Positions 17,689 to 26,429 are shown, numbered from the stretch's first letter. The stretch: DNA of 64,000 bases from JADJNW01 sp964526645 (GCA_964526645.1 CAZGJN010000002.1:62001-126000), one strand, 5' to 3'. A program made the numbers and translations. The notes: generated from the sequence alone by a model not told the origin.

Positions 17689-17833
17689 TTTTTACAATAT
17701 TTTAGGAATTTAAAGCATTGTGCATGCGCATTCATCAATAAATTAACGTAGTTTTTTGGGTAATGGATCAAAACAGTGGAGGAAATTTCGTAAATCTTTA
17801 TGATTTTCAAAATCTTGAATTTAGTTGTTCAAT

Positions 17834-17883
17834 AAAGATTTTGAAATCTTATAAGTCTGGCACATTTCAGAAATGCACCAGAC
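17834..17883. terminator. Palindrome cluster downstream of the CocE-type hydrolase
   Basis: The main hairpin (17855-17883) is GTCTGGCACATTTC / GAAATGCACCAGAC: 12 of 14 bases pair around one central base. Just left of it (about 17836-17851) is the palindrome AAGATTT-tg-AAATCTT. The hairpins lie 60-110 bases past the minus-strand stop at 17946, in a 257-base gap with no gene. Probably termination or transcript 3'-end protection for the hydrolase gene. Confidence 0.5.
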
Positions 17884-17945
17884 CAAATTGTGAAACTTCT
17901 GATCAATTTTTCTTTAGCCGAATTCAAATCATGCTCACCCTTCAT

Positions 17946-19841
17946 TCACTTCTTTACCATCGGCAGGCGTATCTGTGAGGGATACATCGCCGAGTGGTGC
18001 ACTTTGTTGTGTGCTGTCACGCCGGTAGCTTCGTCATAGTTGTTACCGCCGGTATTCATATTGCGATCGAAACGCGGGAAATTACTACTCGAAATTTCGA
18101 TGCGAATGCGGTGTCCTTTTTCAAAATAATTGCTGGTGGACATTGGGGTCATTTCCACTTTATATACTTTGCCGTTTTCCATGAAGACTTCTTTATCATA
18201 GCCCTCGCGGTAGCGCATACGCTGAATGGTTTCGTCTAAATTATAGGCCTTGCCATCAGGATACACATCAATAATTTTGATTGTAAAATCAGTGTCTTTC
18301 ACATCTGAAGAAACGTAAAGTGTAGATTCAATAAAACCACTTACTTCCACGCCTTCTGCCAAGGGTTCGGAGGTATAGACTAAAATATCATTACGGGTTT
18401 CCATTTTTTGCTGATCGAATGCGCCACCCTGCACGGCATTGCCAGTACAACATACATTGCCGCCATAAGAAGGCACCGGATTCATCGGATCGTAAGCAAA
18501 TCCGTCAGGATTGTCCTGCTTGCCAGGTGCAGTGGGGCTGAGTTTGCCATCGCCGTAGAGACTGTTGGCTTTGCCGCCGCTATTGAGGTAGAACGTGGTC
18601 ATCTGCGCATTGGCGGGGGGCCACACGTCCGACGATTGCCATTTATTCATGCCCATTGTGTAATATTGCACCTTCGGAATTTTTTGCAAAATGCCGTTTT
18701 GCTCGCCCTTCAGCCAATAATCAAACCAGTCGTAAATCTGCTCATCATAATTCAAGCGGGCATCGCCCACATTGCGCTCGCCTACGATGGTGTTTTCGGT
18801 AGCGCGTTTGTATGCGCAATGTAGTGTCGGCGCAATTACTAAATACTGATTATCGCGCACCTGCGGGTCTTTCGCTGTAGCGCGCACGTGATTGTACAAA
18901 GCCAGATTCGGGCTACTCGACACATCGTACCAGGATACAAACCAAAAGCCCGGCCGCTCAATCGGCATATTATCATGATATAATCCACCGTTATACCATT
19001 TTGGATCATTGGGCTTGCGGCGGATCATATCTTCAAAAATACCAATTGGACCATTTACATTTTTGATAATATCCTGTGTAGGCAAATGCGCCAACCCCTG
19101 TGCCCAGTCAATGCGCTCGCGCTCAGGAGCCAGATCAAAAAATCGGGCTACCCGAATCAACTCTTCCTGCGTGGCATCTTTCGGGAATTCCGGGCGAATG
19201 CGGTCGTTTTGTACGCCGTAGAGCCACGCCGTAAACAGCATTTGCACCGCGCCGCCGCGATACCAGTTACCTTGCTCGTAGTACTTACCTACGCGCCCTA
19301 CGCCTGCCCCAAAACCCTGTGGCACAAAAGTTGCCAAAGCCGGATGATTCAGCGCTACCACTGCCATTTGCCATTCTGCGGTAGAAGAACAGCCGATTGG
19401 GGCGATTTTGCCATTGCACCAAGATTGTTTGGAGAGCCATTCCATAGCATCGTAGCCATCGGTGGTAGGGGGGCCGAGAATGTCCCATTCGCCTTCCGAG
19501 AAGTAGCGCCCGCGCTCGTTTTGCACCACATAGGCATAGCCGCGTTTTACTGCCTCGTAGGCAGCGTTGTAAGTACCAGTACGCATTTCGCCATCGCCCC
19601 AGGAGTTGAAATTGTAAGGTGTTTTGGAAAAAATGACTGGCACTTTCGCGTTTCCTTTCGGTCGGTAAATATCAGTAGCCAGGCGCACGCCATCGCGCAT
19701 GGGCATCATCACTTTTTGGTCAATGACGGCAATGTCCTGCAATTTTTTGAGAATATCATCTGCTGGTTGCTGCTGTGGCTGTGCCCAAAGAGTAGAACCC
19801 AATAACAAGCACAGTAGCCAAATAAAATTTCGATTTTTCAT
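17946..19841 (-). CDS. Exported CocE/NonD-family hydrolase (X-Pro dipeptidyl-peptidase-like)
   Basis: 631 residues with a signal peptide ending STLWAQ (about residue 20). The N-terminal alpha/beta-hydrolase domain has MMPMRDGVRLATDIYRP, VIFSKTPYNF, VVQNERGRYFSEGEW, and the nucleophile turn IGCSSTAEWQM. A cap region follows, then the C-terminal jelly-roll of the family (VEVSGFIESTLYVSSDVKDT, KIIDVYPDGKAYNLDETIQRMRYREG, ISSSNFPRFDRNMNTG). Members cleave esters, amides or X-Pro peptides. The usual nucleophile context is GxSYxG; here GCSSTA is a modest change, with the Ser kept. The substrate is unknown. It stands alone on the minus strand. Confidence 0.9.
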   Translation of the reverse strand: MKNRNFIWLLCLLLGSTLWAQPQQQPADDILKKLQDIAVIDQKVMMPMRDGVRLATDIYRPKGNAKVPVIFSKTPYNFNSWGDGEMRTGTYNAAYEAVKRGYAYVVQNERGRYFSEGEWDILGPPTTDGYDAMEWLSKQSWCNGKIAPIGCSSTAEWQMAVVALNHPALATFVPQGFGAGVGRVGKYYEQGNWYRGGAVQMLFTAWLYGVQNDRIRPEFPKDATQEELIRVARFFDLAPERERIDWAQGLAHLPTQDIIKNVNGPIGIFEDMIRRKPNDPKWYNGGLYHDNMPIERPGFWFVSWYDVSSSPNLALYNHVRATAKDPQVRDNQYLVIAPTLHCAYKRATENTIVGERNVGDARLNYDEQIYDWFDYWLKGEQNGILQKIPKVQYYTMGMNKWQSSDVWPPANAQMTTFYLNSGGKANSLYGDGKLSPTAPGKQDNPDGFAYDPMNPVPSYGGNVCCTGNAVQGGAFDQQKMETRNDILVYTSEPLAEGVEVSGFIESTLYVSSDVKDTDFTIKIIDVYPDGKAYNLDETIQRMRYREGYDKEVFMENGKVYKVEMTPMSTSNYFEKGHRIRIEISSSNFPRFDRNMNTGGNNYDEATGVTAHNKVHHSAMYPSQIRLPMVKK

Positions 19842-20118
19842 ACGCTATTTTGATATAGGTTTGGGTGAAGAAATGTTGTTCTTGCGTTAGACAAGTTCAA
19901 ATAATAAAAAATTCAAAAAGTATTTTTTTAAAATTCTCGATTAAGCCTTTGCTAACTGAAGTCATTCAATAGCAACAATTTACTACTTTTTGCGCCCATC
20001 CTTGTTTTTATTGGCAATAACACCCATAATCCTTTTGCTTGGTATTGTACCCAATAGTCAAAATTGGAAGATCAGATACGCTTATTGCAAATCAAACGTT
20101 TTTGCAATAGGGCGTTCC

Positions 20119-20550
20119 TTGAGAAAAACAATATTATTTTGCGATCATCGTCTCAGCAATTTTTAATTACCAATTTTCATAACTTTCAATCATTATTCAT
20201 TCTATGCAAATCATTCGAATACCGAAGGTGCTACCAATGGCGAGTCTGCTCGCGTAGTAGCTGCTTTTCATCCCGCTGCTTCAATGAAATACGTGGACAA
20301 CAAAACGGGCGAGTTCAAAGACGTGCCAATCGCTGATTTTTTAGAGCGTACCAAGCAAAATGATGGTAAAAAGTCGAATCGAACGCAAAAAATTGTACAC
20401 CTCGACATTTCCGGCACGGCTGCCCACGCCAAGATAGAGATTGACGGCGGCACTTACATTTTCCATGATTACATGAATCTATTGAAAATCAATGGTGAAT
20501 GGAAAATTGTAAGCAAAATTTTCTACCGAATTGATAAGCAAGATAAGTAG
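20119..20550 (+). pseudogene. Decayed NTF2-like (SnoaL/lumazine-binding type) gene with frameshifted 5' end
   Basis: The 3' part is intact: from the ATG at 20284, 88 residues run MKYVDNKTGEFKDVPI, then HLDISGTAAHAKIEIDGGTYIFHDYMNLLKINGEWKI-like strands, the end of an NTF2-fold small protein. The same frame is open back to a TAA at 20164 and encodes ARVVAAFHPAAS, the usual helix before that ATG, but it has no start codon. Signal-peptide-like sequence appears in two other frames just upstream: MRKTILF from a TTG at 20119, then AIIVSAIFNYQFS one base out of frame. The simplest reading is a secreted NTF2-like protein broken by at least two frameshifts. A shortened protein from 20284 or sequencing errors are alternatives. 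Confidence 0.55.
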
Positions 20551-20556
20551 TATGGG

Positions 20557-20597
20557 GTTCAGCCATCTGGTGGCTTGAAGTCACCAGATGGCTGAAC
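20557..20597. terminator. Near-perfect 41-bp palindrome (hairpin)
   Basis: Perfect 16-bp arms GTTCAGCCATCTGGTG / CACCAGATGGCTGAAC. Three further pairs (one G-T) close the stem to a 3-base loop, giving about 19 paired positions. It starts seven bases after the stop of the NTF2-like gene and ends 52 bases before the next start. No T-tract follows. It shares the core GCCATCTGG with the hairpin at 39854-39903. Confidence 0.7.
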
Positions 20598-20648
20598 AAA
20601 GCAACTATCTATAGCGCTTAGCGTCTTTACTAAGAAAAAAGTAATTCT

Positions 20649-21053
20649 ATGAAAGCAATCCTTCTTTTTTTATTTGCGATGCTTGGTTTTTCAACCCATA
20701 CGCAAGCTCAAAGTCTTCAGTTGGAGAAAGCCGTTTGGGCAGTAGATTATATAAAAGCAAAGGAGGGTCAACTACCCGATTTAGTGCAATTTTTTGAGCA
20801 AAACTGGGCGGGTGCGCGCCAGTACGGCAAAAAGAAAAAGTATATAGCGGATTATCAGTGGTTTGTCTTGCCTAATAACGCCGATTATCAGGTGGTATTA
20901 ATGACCAAGTACCGCGACCAGGCTCAATACGAGCAGCGAGAAGCTAATTTTCAAAAGATTTTTGCTAAACATAAGCTTGTGCTGATTGCAGGCAAATCCA
21001 GCCGCGACATGAGTGAGATCGTCAAATCAGAAGAATTTTACGAACCAAAGTAA
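20649..21053 (+). CDS. Small exported protein of unknown function
   Basis: 134 residues with a signal peptide ending FSTHTQAQ (about residue 21). The mature part, about 113 residues, has helices and strands (AVWAVDYIKAKEGQLPDLVQFF, ADYQVVLMTKYRDQAQYEQRE) reminiscent of a dimeric alpha/beta-barrel or NIPSNAP-like fold: a beta strand beginning with the chain's first lines, then a helix, then VVLMTKY and a second helix. That resemblance is weak and I would not assign a function. It lies 98 bases after the NTF2-like remnant, separated by the 41-bp palindrome, and converges on the patatin gene. Confidence 0.7.
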   Translation: MKAILLFLFAMLGFSTHTQAQSLQLEKAVWAVDYIKAKEGQLPDLVQFFEQNWAGARQYGKKKKYIADYQWFVLPNNADYQVVLMTKYRDQAQYEQREANFQKIFAKHKLVLIAGKSSRDMSEIVKSEEFYEPK

Positions 21054-21084
21054 TAGTTCTTATAATGGACAGCACGGAAGATTG

Positions 21085-21861
21085 TTACTGCCGGGCAACT
21101 TCAATGAATCCCATCAATTTTTTTAGCCCATCCTGGTAGCCCAGGTCAAATTGTCGCCAAAAAGCGTCCTTAGAAAAATTCATGGGCGAGGGGAGTATTT
21201 TACTGGGGCGAACATAAACCAACTGCTGCGCATATTGCCGATGCCAGTACCATTGCTGGGGCGAAAAGCGGGAGGCTTCTGCCACATCCACGGCTACCAC
21301 CACATCCAAATCCTGGCGACTGAAGGCTATTTTGGTAGGCAAAATGCTGTAAATACCCCCATCAATGTACTCAAAATCGCCGATGCGATGTGGTTGAAAA
21401 ATAGGAAAAGTAGCACTGGCAATGATATATTCTACGAGTAAGCCTTCGGGGATAGCTTCCGGAAAAAGGGACTGCCCCCTGCGCAGGGTTTTGTTATACA
21501 CCACAAACCCGAAATCAATCGCTGATTGGCGAATGGTCTGTTCATCCAAATGCTCCTTCAGCAGGGCTTTCAGTCCATTCACGCGAATGCCACCATGCCG
21601 ATACCAATCGTACAAAAGACTTTTATAATTAAAATTGGTATGCACGCCATCAAAAATTTGGTGCGGTTGGATGCTTTGCCAAAGCTCCAGCGCCAATGCC
21701 CAGTCTCGCTGTGCCACCAATGCGCCGTTGATAGCGCCGATGGAGGCCCCTGTCACCACCTTTAAGTAGGAATCCAGCCCACTTTCTCGTAGCGCCTGCC
21801 ACACGCCCATTTGATAGGCACCCCGTGTGCCGCCGCCGGATAGCACAAATCCTATTTTCAT
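21085..21861 (-). CDS. Patatin-like phospholipase family protein
   Basis: 258 residues, no signal peptide. All parts of the Ser-Asp dyad active site are visible: oxyanion loop SGGGTRGAYQMGV (residues 8-20), nucleophile elbow GASIGAINGAL (about 39-49), and catalytic Asp in YIDGGIYSILP (about 165-175). Members hydrolyse acyl chains from membrane phospholipids or lysophospholipids. It is shorter than the RssA-type proteins with extra domains and probably cytosolic. It converges with the small exported protein (31-base gap) and diverges from recX. Confidence 0.93.
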   Translation of the reverse strand: MKIGFVLSGGGTRGAYQMGVWQALRESGLDSYLKVVTGASIGAINGALVAQRDWALALELWQSIQPHQIFDGVHTNFNYKSLLYDWYRHGGIRVNGLKALLKEHLDEQTIRQSAIDFGFVVYNKTLRRGQSLFPEAIPEGLLVEYIIASATFPIFQPHRIGDFEYIDGGIYSILPTKIAFSRQDLDVVVAVDVAEASRFSPQQWYWHRQYAQQLVYVRPSKILPSPMNFSKDAFWRQFDLGYQDGLKKLMGFIEVARQ

Positions 21862-21924
21862 GTGTAAAATGTTTTGTTAGAATAATGTTTATCGTGGCAG
21901 GAAGGTTTACAAAATAGCTTCAAA

Positions 21925-21957
21925 TTTGTATTTCCTCAAAGAGATACCTTACTTTTG
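21925..21957 (+). promoter_or_regulatory. Complete Bacteroidota promoter upstream of recX (TTTG-N21-TACTTTTG)
   Basis: A -33 element TTTG at 21925-21928 and an exact -7 element TACTTTTG at 21950-21957 with 21 bases between them. It points at recX and the RND transporter, with a leader of about 100 bases. Confidence 0.6.
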
Positions 21958-22065
21958 AAAAATGGAAAGCAGGATCAACTGTGCGCAAGCAGTAAAAAAT
22001 AGAACATATTCATATTCAAATAATTGAAGAGCGAATATAATTTTGTCTAACGTCGAAGTTGTATC

Positions 22066-22539
22066 TTGAAAAAAAATTCCAAATATCTTAGTCAAGCCGA
22101 AGCCTTGCAAAAAATGCAGCGCTACTGCGCCTATCAGGAGCGCTCTCATCGAGAAGTACGCACTAAGCTAATCGCGCTGGGCGTTTATGGCGACAAGCAG
22201 GAACAAATCATAGCGGAACTTATTGCAGAGAACTTTTTAAATGAAGAACGGTTCGCAATCGCTTACGCTAACGGCAAATTTCGCATCAAACAATGGGGCA
22301 AGGTGCGCATCCGTCGCGGATTACAACAGCAGGAGGTTTCTGAATACTCCATCCGAAAAGCCTTGTCTCTCATTGAAGATTCGGCTTACAAAGAAACCCT
22401 ACAACTGGTCATTTTAAAGAAAAAAGCAACTGTGGCAACGCAAGATGTTTTGACGATGAAAAATAAAATTGCACAATATGCCATTTCAAAAGGGTTTGAA
22501 CCAAATATAGTTTGGGAATTTTTAGAAGGAATGTTGTAA
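22066..22539 (+). CDS. recX: Regulatory protein RecX
   Basis: 157 residues starting with TTG at 22066. An in-frame stop lies just upstream (22048) and the next ATG (22114) would remove the conserved start YLSQAEALQKMQRYCAYQER. RecX binds RecA and limits filament growth in recombination. The family pattern of three-helix repeats is visible: RSHREVRTKLIALGV, IAELIAENFLNEERFAIAYANGKFRIKQWGKVRIRRGL, then IRKALSLIEDSAY and a last repeat GFEPNIVWEFLEGM. recA is not in the window. The RND transporter follows 36 bases later, perhaps on the same transcript. Confidence 0.93.
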   Translation: MKKNSKYLSQAEALQKMQRYCAYQERSHREVRTKLIALGVYGDKQEQIIAELIAENFLNEERFAIAYANGKFRIKQWGKVRIRRGLQQQEVSEYSIRKALSLIEDSAYKETLQLVILKKKATVATQDVLTMKNKIAQYAISKGFEPNIVWEFLEGML

Positions 22540-22575
22540 CTTTTAAACATAATCCCAGCTTTCTGGTTTTCTCGT

Positions 22576-24816
22576 ATGAATAAAAAAAGAAGTATGAGAA
22601 CCAGGGTCACGATTTTGATAGTGTTCGGTATTCTTGCCCTCATCAGCGCTTTGAGTTTGCCCAAGCTACAATTTTCGTTCAGTTTTGAACAGTTTTTTCC
22701 GAAAAACGATCCCGATCTTGCTTTTTTTAATGACTTTATCAAAGAATTTGAAACCGATGACAATTTTATGCTTATCGCAGTGCGCCGAGAAGAAGGCGTA
22801 TTTGAGCGAGCTTTCCTGGAAAAATTTCACGATTTCACCCTCCAAAGTAGAACGCTACCCCATGTGGTACAAAGCACTTCCCTGACAAAAATTGGTTATC
22901 CGATCAAAACCCCTTTTGCTATTACGACGATCCCGGCGATACACATCAGCCAACCAGAACGGTATGAAGATGACCGGAAGCGAATCCTCCAAGACGAGCG
23001 CTTTGTTTACAATCTTATTTCTGAGGATGCTAAAACCTTAGTACTTTTTTTAAAGATGGTGGATGGAATTTCATTGGAGCAATCAAATGAATTTATGACG
23101 GCGCTGGAACGGCTGGTAAAATCTTATGGCTTTGAATCCTACCATTTCCTGGGGCGAGCTTATTTTCAGAAAGAGCTGGTGGCTATGCAAATCCGAGAAG
23201 TCGCCGTTTCAGCAGTGGTAGCAGGTATTCTGGTGACGGTCATCTTCTTTTTTATCTTCAGGCGTTTTTGGGGAGTAGTGATCGCCAATGTTTCGATTGT
23301 GCTGGGTATGCTTTTGTTTATGGGTTTTATGTCAATTTTTGGGAGGGAGCTAAACGCGATGTCAGCATTGTATCCGGTACTGATGATTATCGTTGGCACC
23401 TCGGATATTATCCATATCATGTCGAAATATGTAGATGAGCTTCGGAAGGGTTTCTCGCGTGAGAAGGCAATTATCCAAACTATTCGAGAGATCGGCTTGG
23501 CTACCTTGCTCACTTCCGTTACGACTGCCGTTGGTTTTGCGTCTTTGCTTACCAATCGCGTAGTACCCATTCGTGATTTTGGTATTAATGCCGCAGTAGG
23601 CGTTATGATTGCTTTTGCAACAGTTATTTTTTTTACAACTACGATCCTCTCCCTGTTTAGTGTGGATCAAATTATCAAATTCGGGGCAAGGCAAGCTAAA
23701 TGGGAGGAGGCGATGCTTCAGTTGTATGATTTTACCAAAAATTTTTCCAGAAAAATCGTACTTGGTGCGCTTGTGGTTCTTGCGATCTGTGCTTGGGGCA
23801 TTTCCAGAATCAATACGAATTATGGCATTATTGATAATATGCCCATCGGTTATAAAATAACGGAAGATTTCAAATTCTTCGAGCGCGAGCTGGCGAGTTT
23901 TCGTCCATTGGAACTGGCAGCTCACATCCAGAACGGTCATAGTGTCCAGGATTTCAAAGTAGTAAAAGAAATTGACAAGGTAGAAAATCATTTGCGTACA
24001 TACGACGATATTCGCGCTATCGGTTCTATTACAACCGTTTACAAAAGTATTAACCAAATGTACAACAATACCTACGCCCTCCCATCCGACGAAGAAGCGT
24101 TCGAGTCTTATCGGCGGCTTCTTTCCAAAGTGCAGCAGGTGGATATCAATGTTTTAGTGAGCCAAGATCAGCAGAAAGCGCGCATTACCTCCCGCGTACG
24201 TGATGTAGGCGCTGATACCCTCAAGGCTATGAATCAACGCATTAATCAATGGATACAAGAAAATGTAGACACTTCCCTTGTGAAGTTTCGCCTCACCGGT
24301 ACAGGTCTGATGATTGACAAAAATGCGGAGTACATTCGCCGCAACTTACTTTTGGGGCTGGGCATGGCGATTCTGATCATTGGGGGTCTGATGACGCTAC
24401 TTTTTTTAAATTTGAAAATGCTTATCATTTCGCTGATACCCAACATTTTCCCATTGCTCATTGGAGCGGCGTTCCTCGGCTTCACAGGCGTGGAACTGGA
24501 AGCGGGTATTTCTATCATTTTTAGCGTCATTTTTGGTATTGCTGTGGATGATACCATCCATTTTTTAAGCAAATTCAAGCTCGTCCGTCAAAGAGGGATG
24601 ACAATCGAAAATGCCATCAAAACTACGTTTTTAGAGACGGGCAAGCCAATTATCCTCACGACAGTGATCTTGTTTTTTGGCTTTCTGGTGATGCTTTTTT
24701 CTGTGCATCCTCCCAGTGTGACCGTTGGCTGGCTCATCAGTCTTACCTTAGCCACCGCGCTGGTGTGCGATTTGCTACTGCTGCCGGTCTTGATTCGGTG
24801 GTTGCTCAAAGATTGA
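22576..24816 (+). CDS. RND/MMPL-family transporter (sterol-sensing-type, two-repeat)
   Basis: 746 residues built as two repeats, each with one membrane helix, a large extracytoplasmic loop and a bundle of five more helices. Repeat 1: helix at about 10-30, loop to about 205, bundle 210-370 containing GTSDIIHIMSKYVDE. Repeat 2: helix around 395-412, loop to about 575, bundle 585-745 containing GIAVDDTIHFLSKFK. The paired Asp residues within the fourth helix of each bundle are those used for proton relay in the superfamily. It resembles HpnN/MMPL exporters, which move lipids or hydrophobic compounds towards the outer membrane. No membrane-fusion or outer-membrane partner is adjacent. The cargo is unknown. 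Confidence 0.92.
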   Translation: MNKKRSMRTRVTILIVFGILALISALSLPKLQFSFSFEQFFPKNDPDLAFFNDFIKEFETDDNFMLIAVRREEGVFERAFLEKFHDFTLQSRTLPHVVQSTSLTKIGYPIKTPFAITTIPAIHISQPERYEDDRKRILQDERFVYNLISEDAKTLVLFLKMVDGISLEQSNEFMTALERLVKSYGFESYHFLGRAYFQKELVAMQIREVAVSAVVAGILVTVIFFFIFRRFWGVVIANVSIVLGMLLFMGFMSIFGRELNAMSALYPVLMIIVGTSDIIHIMSKYVDELRKGFSREKAIIQTIREIGLATLLTSVTTAVGFASLLTNRVVPIRDFGINAAVGVMIAFATVIFFTTTILSLFSVDQIIKFGARQAKWEEAMLQLYDFTKNFSRKIVLGALVVLAICAWGISRINTNYGIIDNMPIGYKITEDFKFFERELASFRPLELAAHIQNGHSVQDFKVVKEIDKVENHLRTYDDIRAIGSITTVYKSINQMYNNTYALPSDEEAFESYRRLLSKVQQVDINVLVSQDQQKARITSRVRDVGADTLKAMNQRINQWIQENVDTSLVKFRLTGTGLMIDKNAEYIRRNLLLGLGMAILIIGGLMTLLFLNLKMLIISLIPNIFPLLIGAAFLGFTGVELEAGISIIFSVIFGIAVDDTIHFLSKFKLVRQRGMTIENAIKTTFLETGKPIILTTVILFFGFLVMLFSVHPPSVTVGWLISLTLATALVCDLLLLPVLIRWLLKD

Positions 24817-24984
24817 AATAGCGCACCAAAATTTATTCTAAGCCAAAAGGAACGTTTGTGGCAAAAAATGAAGCGTTCATCCAGTTTTTTGTTAAAATTT
24901 ATTTAAGCCCCTAAAGAACACTTGAAAGTTTAAAATATATTGCTTTAATTTGAAACTGAATTAACAGGTGAAAACGACCTTTGC

Positions 24985-25332
24985 ATGAAAAAAATTGTAC
25001 TCAGCACACTTTTTATTTTGCTCATAATCCCAATGTTCGCACAGGTTGCTACGATTGGTAATGACTATGGCTTTTACAAAAAGTCCAAAACCGGGGATAC
25101 CCCTGCTGTCAAGATTTTTCCGAATCCAGTAGTGGATTATTTCGAGATCAGCGATGACGACCGCGTTGTCAAACTGGTGGTATTCAATCTGGCGGGTAAA
25201 GAAATGAAGCGTTTTGATACCGCTGCCGGTCAAAAATATTACATCAGCGATTTACCGAAAGGATTATATTTAATACAACTCCTGAATAAAGAAAACCAGA
25301 CCATCATCACTCAAAGGGTGAGCAAGCGATAG
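24985..25332 (+). CDS. Very small T9SS substrate: signal peptide plus type-A sorting domain only
   Basis: 115 residues. After a signal peptide (LLIIPMFAQ, about residue 20) there is a spacer of only about 20 residues, then a complete type-A T9SS C-terminal sorting domain: VKIFPNPVVDYFEI, VVKLVVFNLAGKEMKRF, YYISDLPKGLYLIQLLN, ending TQRVSKR. Normally such a domain is the tail of a large secreted enzyme or adhesin and is removed at the surface. Here there is almost no cargo. It could be a peptide carrier, a regulator of the T9SS, or the remnant of a larger protein. The gene has its own start and stop and is followed by a convergent junction with atpG. Confidence 0.88.
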   Translation: MKKIVLSTLFILLIIPMFAQVATIGNDYGFYKKSKTGDTPAVKIFPNPVVDYFEISDDDRVVKLVVFNLAGKEMKRFDTAAGQKYYISDLPKGLYLIQLLNKENQTIITQRVSKR

Positions 25333-25440
25333 CATTTTTGCCTTCCAGCATTCGCAAAGGTATTCGTTTTTGGGTTTACTTTTTCTGTACTTTTCAAAAA
25401 AAGCTGTGCAATTCTTGTCACTACCGAATCGAAAACAACT

Positions 25441-26340
25441 TTAATTGCCAGATAATGCCGCTGCACCGCCCACAATTTCCAGAATCTCTTTTGTGATAGT
25501 TTCTTGGCGAGCCTTGTTATAACTCAGGCGCAATTCCTTGAGCAATTCTTCAGCATTTTCAGAAGCTTTATCCATCGCCGTCATCCGGGCGCCATGCTCG
25601 GAAGCATGAGTATCCAGCATAAACCGATAAAACTGTGTTTGGAGAATATTGGGGATCAAGTACTCCAACAAGCCCTCCATATCAGGTTCAAAAATATAAT
25701 CAGCCCGATGTTGTTTGCCGACCGTATCCTTGCTTTCAAATTTTGCTACAGGCAAAAACTTTTCGACTTCCGGGTACTGGGTAGCTGCATTTTTAAACCG
25801 CCCATAAGCCACGGTGATTTCATCGTATTGTTTTTCCTCAAAAGCTTTCATTAATAATCCAGACAACTGAGAAACATGCTCGAAACTCAGGTCTGAAAAC
25901 AGATTGACATAATCACCGATAATATGGCAATCGCTATGTCGCTTTTTAAAAAAATCATACCCTCGTTTGCCAATGCAAAGAATCGTAAGCTGCTTTTGGG
26001 CTCTCAATTCTCTGTATGGCCCCTGCATAGTAGCAACCGCAGCTTTTATCACGTTTGAATTAAACGCCCCGCAAAGACCTCTATTGGAAGTAACCACTAC
26101 CAGGCAGGCCTTGCTCACTGGACGCTCCTGCGCAAAGGGAGAAGCGATATTGCCTTCCATATTCGAGAGTATATTGCGCAACATTGAGTTCAGCTTATTG
26201 GCATAAGGACGCATTTGCAAGATTGCCTGCTGTGCTTTGCGCAATTTGGCCGCCGATACCATCTTCATAGCTTTGGTGATCTGCTGCGTGTTTTGGACAG
26301 AACGAATACGTTCCCTGACTTCTTTTAAACCACCTGGCAT
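25441..26340 (-). CDS. atpG: ATP synthase F1 gamma subunit
   Basis: 299 residues. The gamma subunit is the rotating shaft of F1. The two coiled-coil ends are clear: the N-terminal LKEVRERIRSVQNTQQITKAMKMVSAAKLRKAQQ pattern and the C-terminal TAMDKASENAEELLKELRLSYNKARQ followed by ITKEILEIVGGAAAL. The middle has VVTSNRGLCGAFNSNV. It is the last gene of the minus-strand operon, 89 bases after atpA. atpD and atpC do not follow, so beta and epsilon must be encoded elsewhere. Confidence 0.98.
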   Translation of the reverse strand: MPGGLKEVRERIRSVQNTQQITKAMKMVSAAKLRKAQQAILQMRPYANKLNSMLRNILSNMEGNIASPFAQERPVSKACLVVVTSNRGLCGAFNSNVIKAAVATMQGPYRELRAQKQLTILCIGKRGYDFFKKRHSDCHIIGDYVNLFSDLSFEHVSQLSGLLMKAFEEKQYDEITVAYGRFKNAATQYPEVEKFLPVAKFESKDTVGKQHRADYIFEPDMEGLLEYLIPNILQTQFYRFMLDTHASEHGARMTAMDKASENAEELLKELRLSYNKARQETITKEILEIVGGAAALSGN

Positions 26341-26429
26341 ACTTTATTTAGGTTTGAGATATCAGATACTAAATGGCATCATTACAAAAACGTACACTTG
26401 GCATCTTTCAATCTGGCATCTTACGAAAA

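Noticed and set aside
19086..19805. 239-codon open frame antisense to the CocE-type hydrolase gene
   Set aside because: The hydrolase on the other strand is a complete, recognisable family member; the antisense frame has no signal, fold pattern or motif and is a by-product of its codon bias.
20064..20336. 90-codon open frame at the 5' end of the NTF2-like locus
   Set aside because: Its translation is low-complexity and Ser/Phe-rich, while signal-peptide and NTF2-like residues are found in the other two frames; it is a consequence of the decay.
21962..22027. 21-codon frame between the recX promoter and recX, as a leader peptide
   Set aside because: Its ATG would fall at the predicted transcription start, it has no regulatory codon runs, and no attenuator-like stem follows.
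23362..24057. 231-codon open frame antisense to the RND transporter
   Set aside because: Fully inside a clear transporter gene; no recognisable features of its own.
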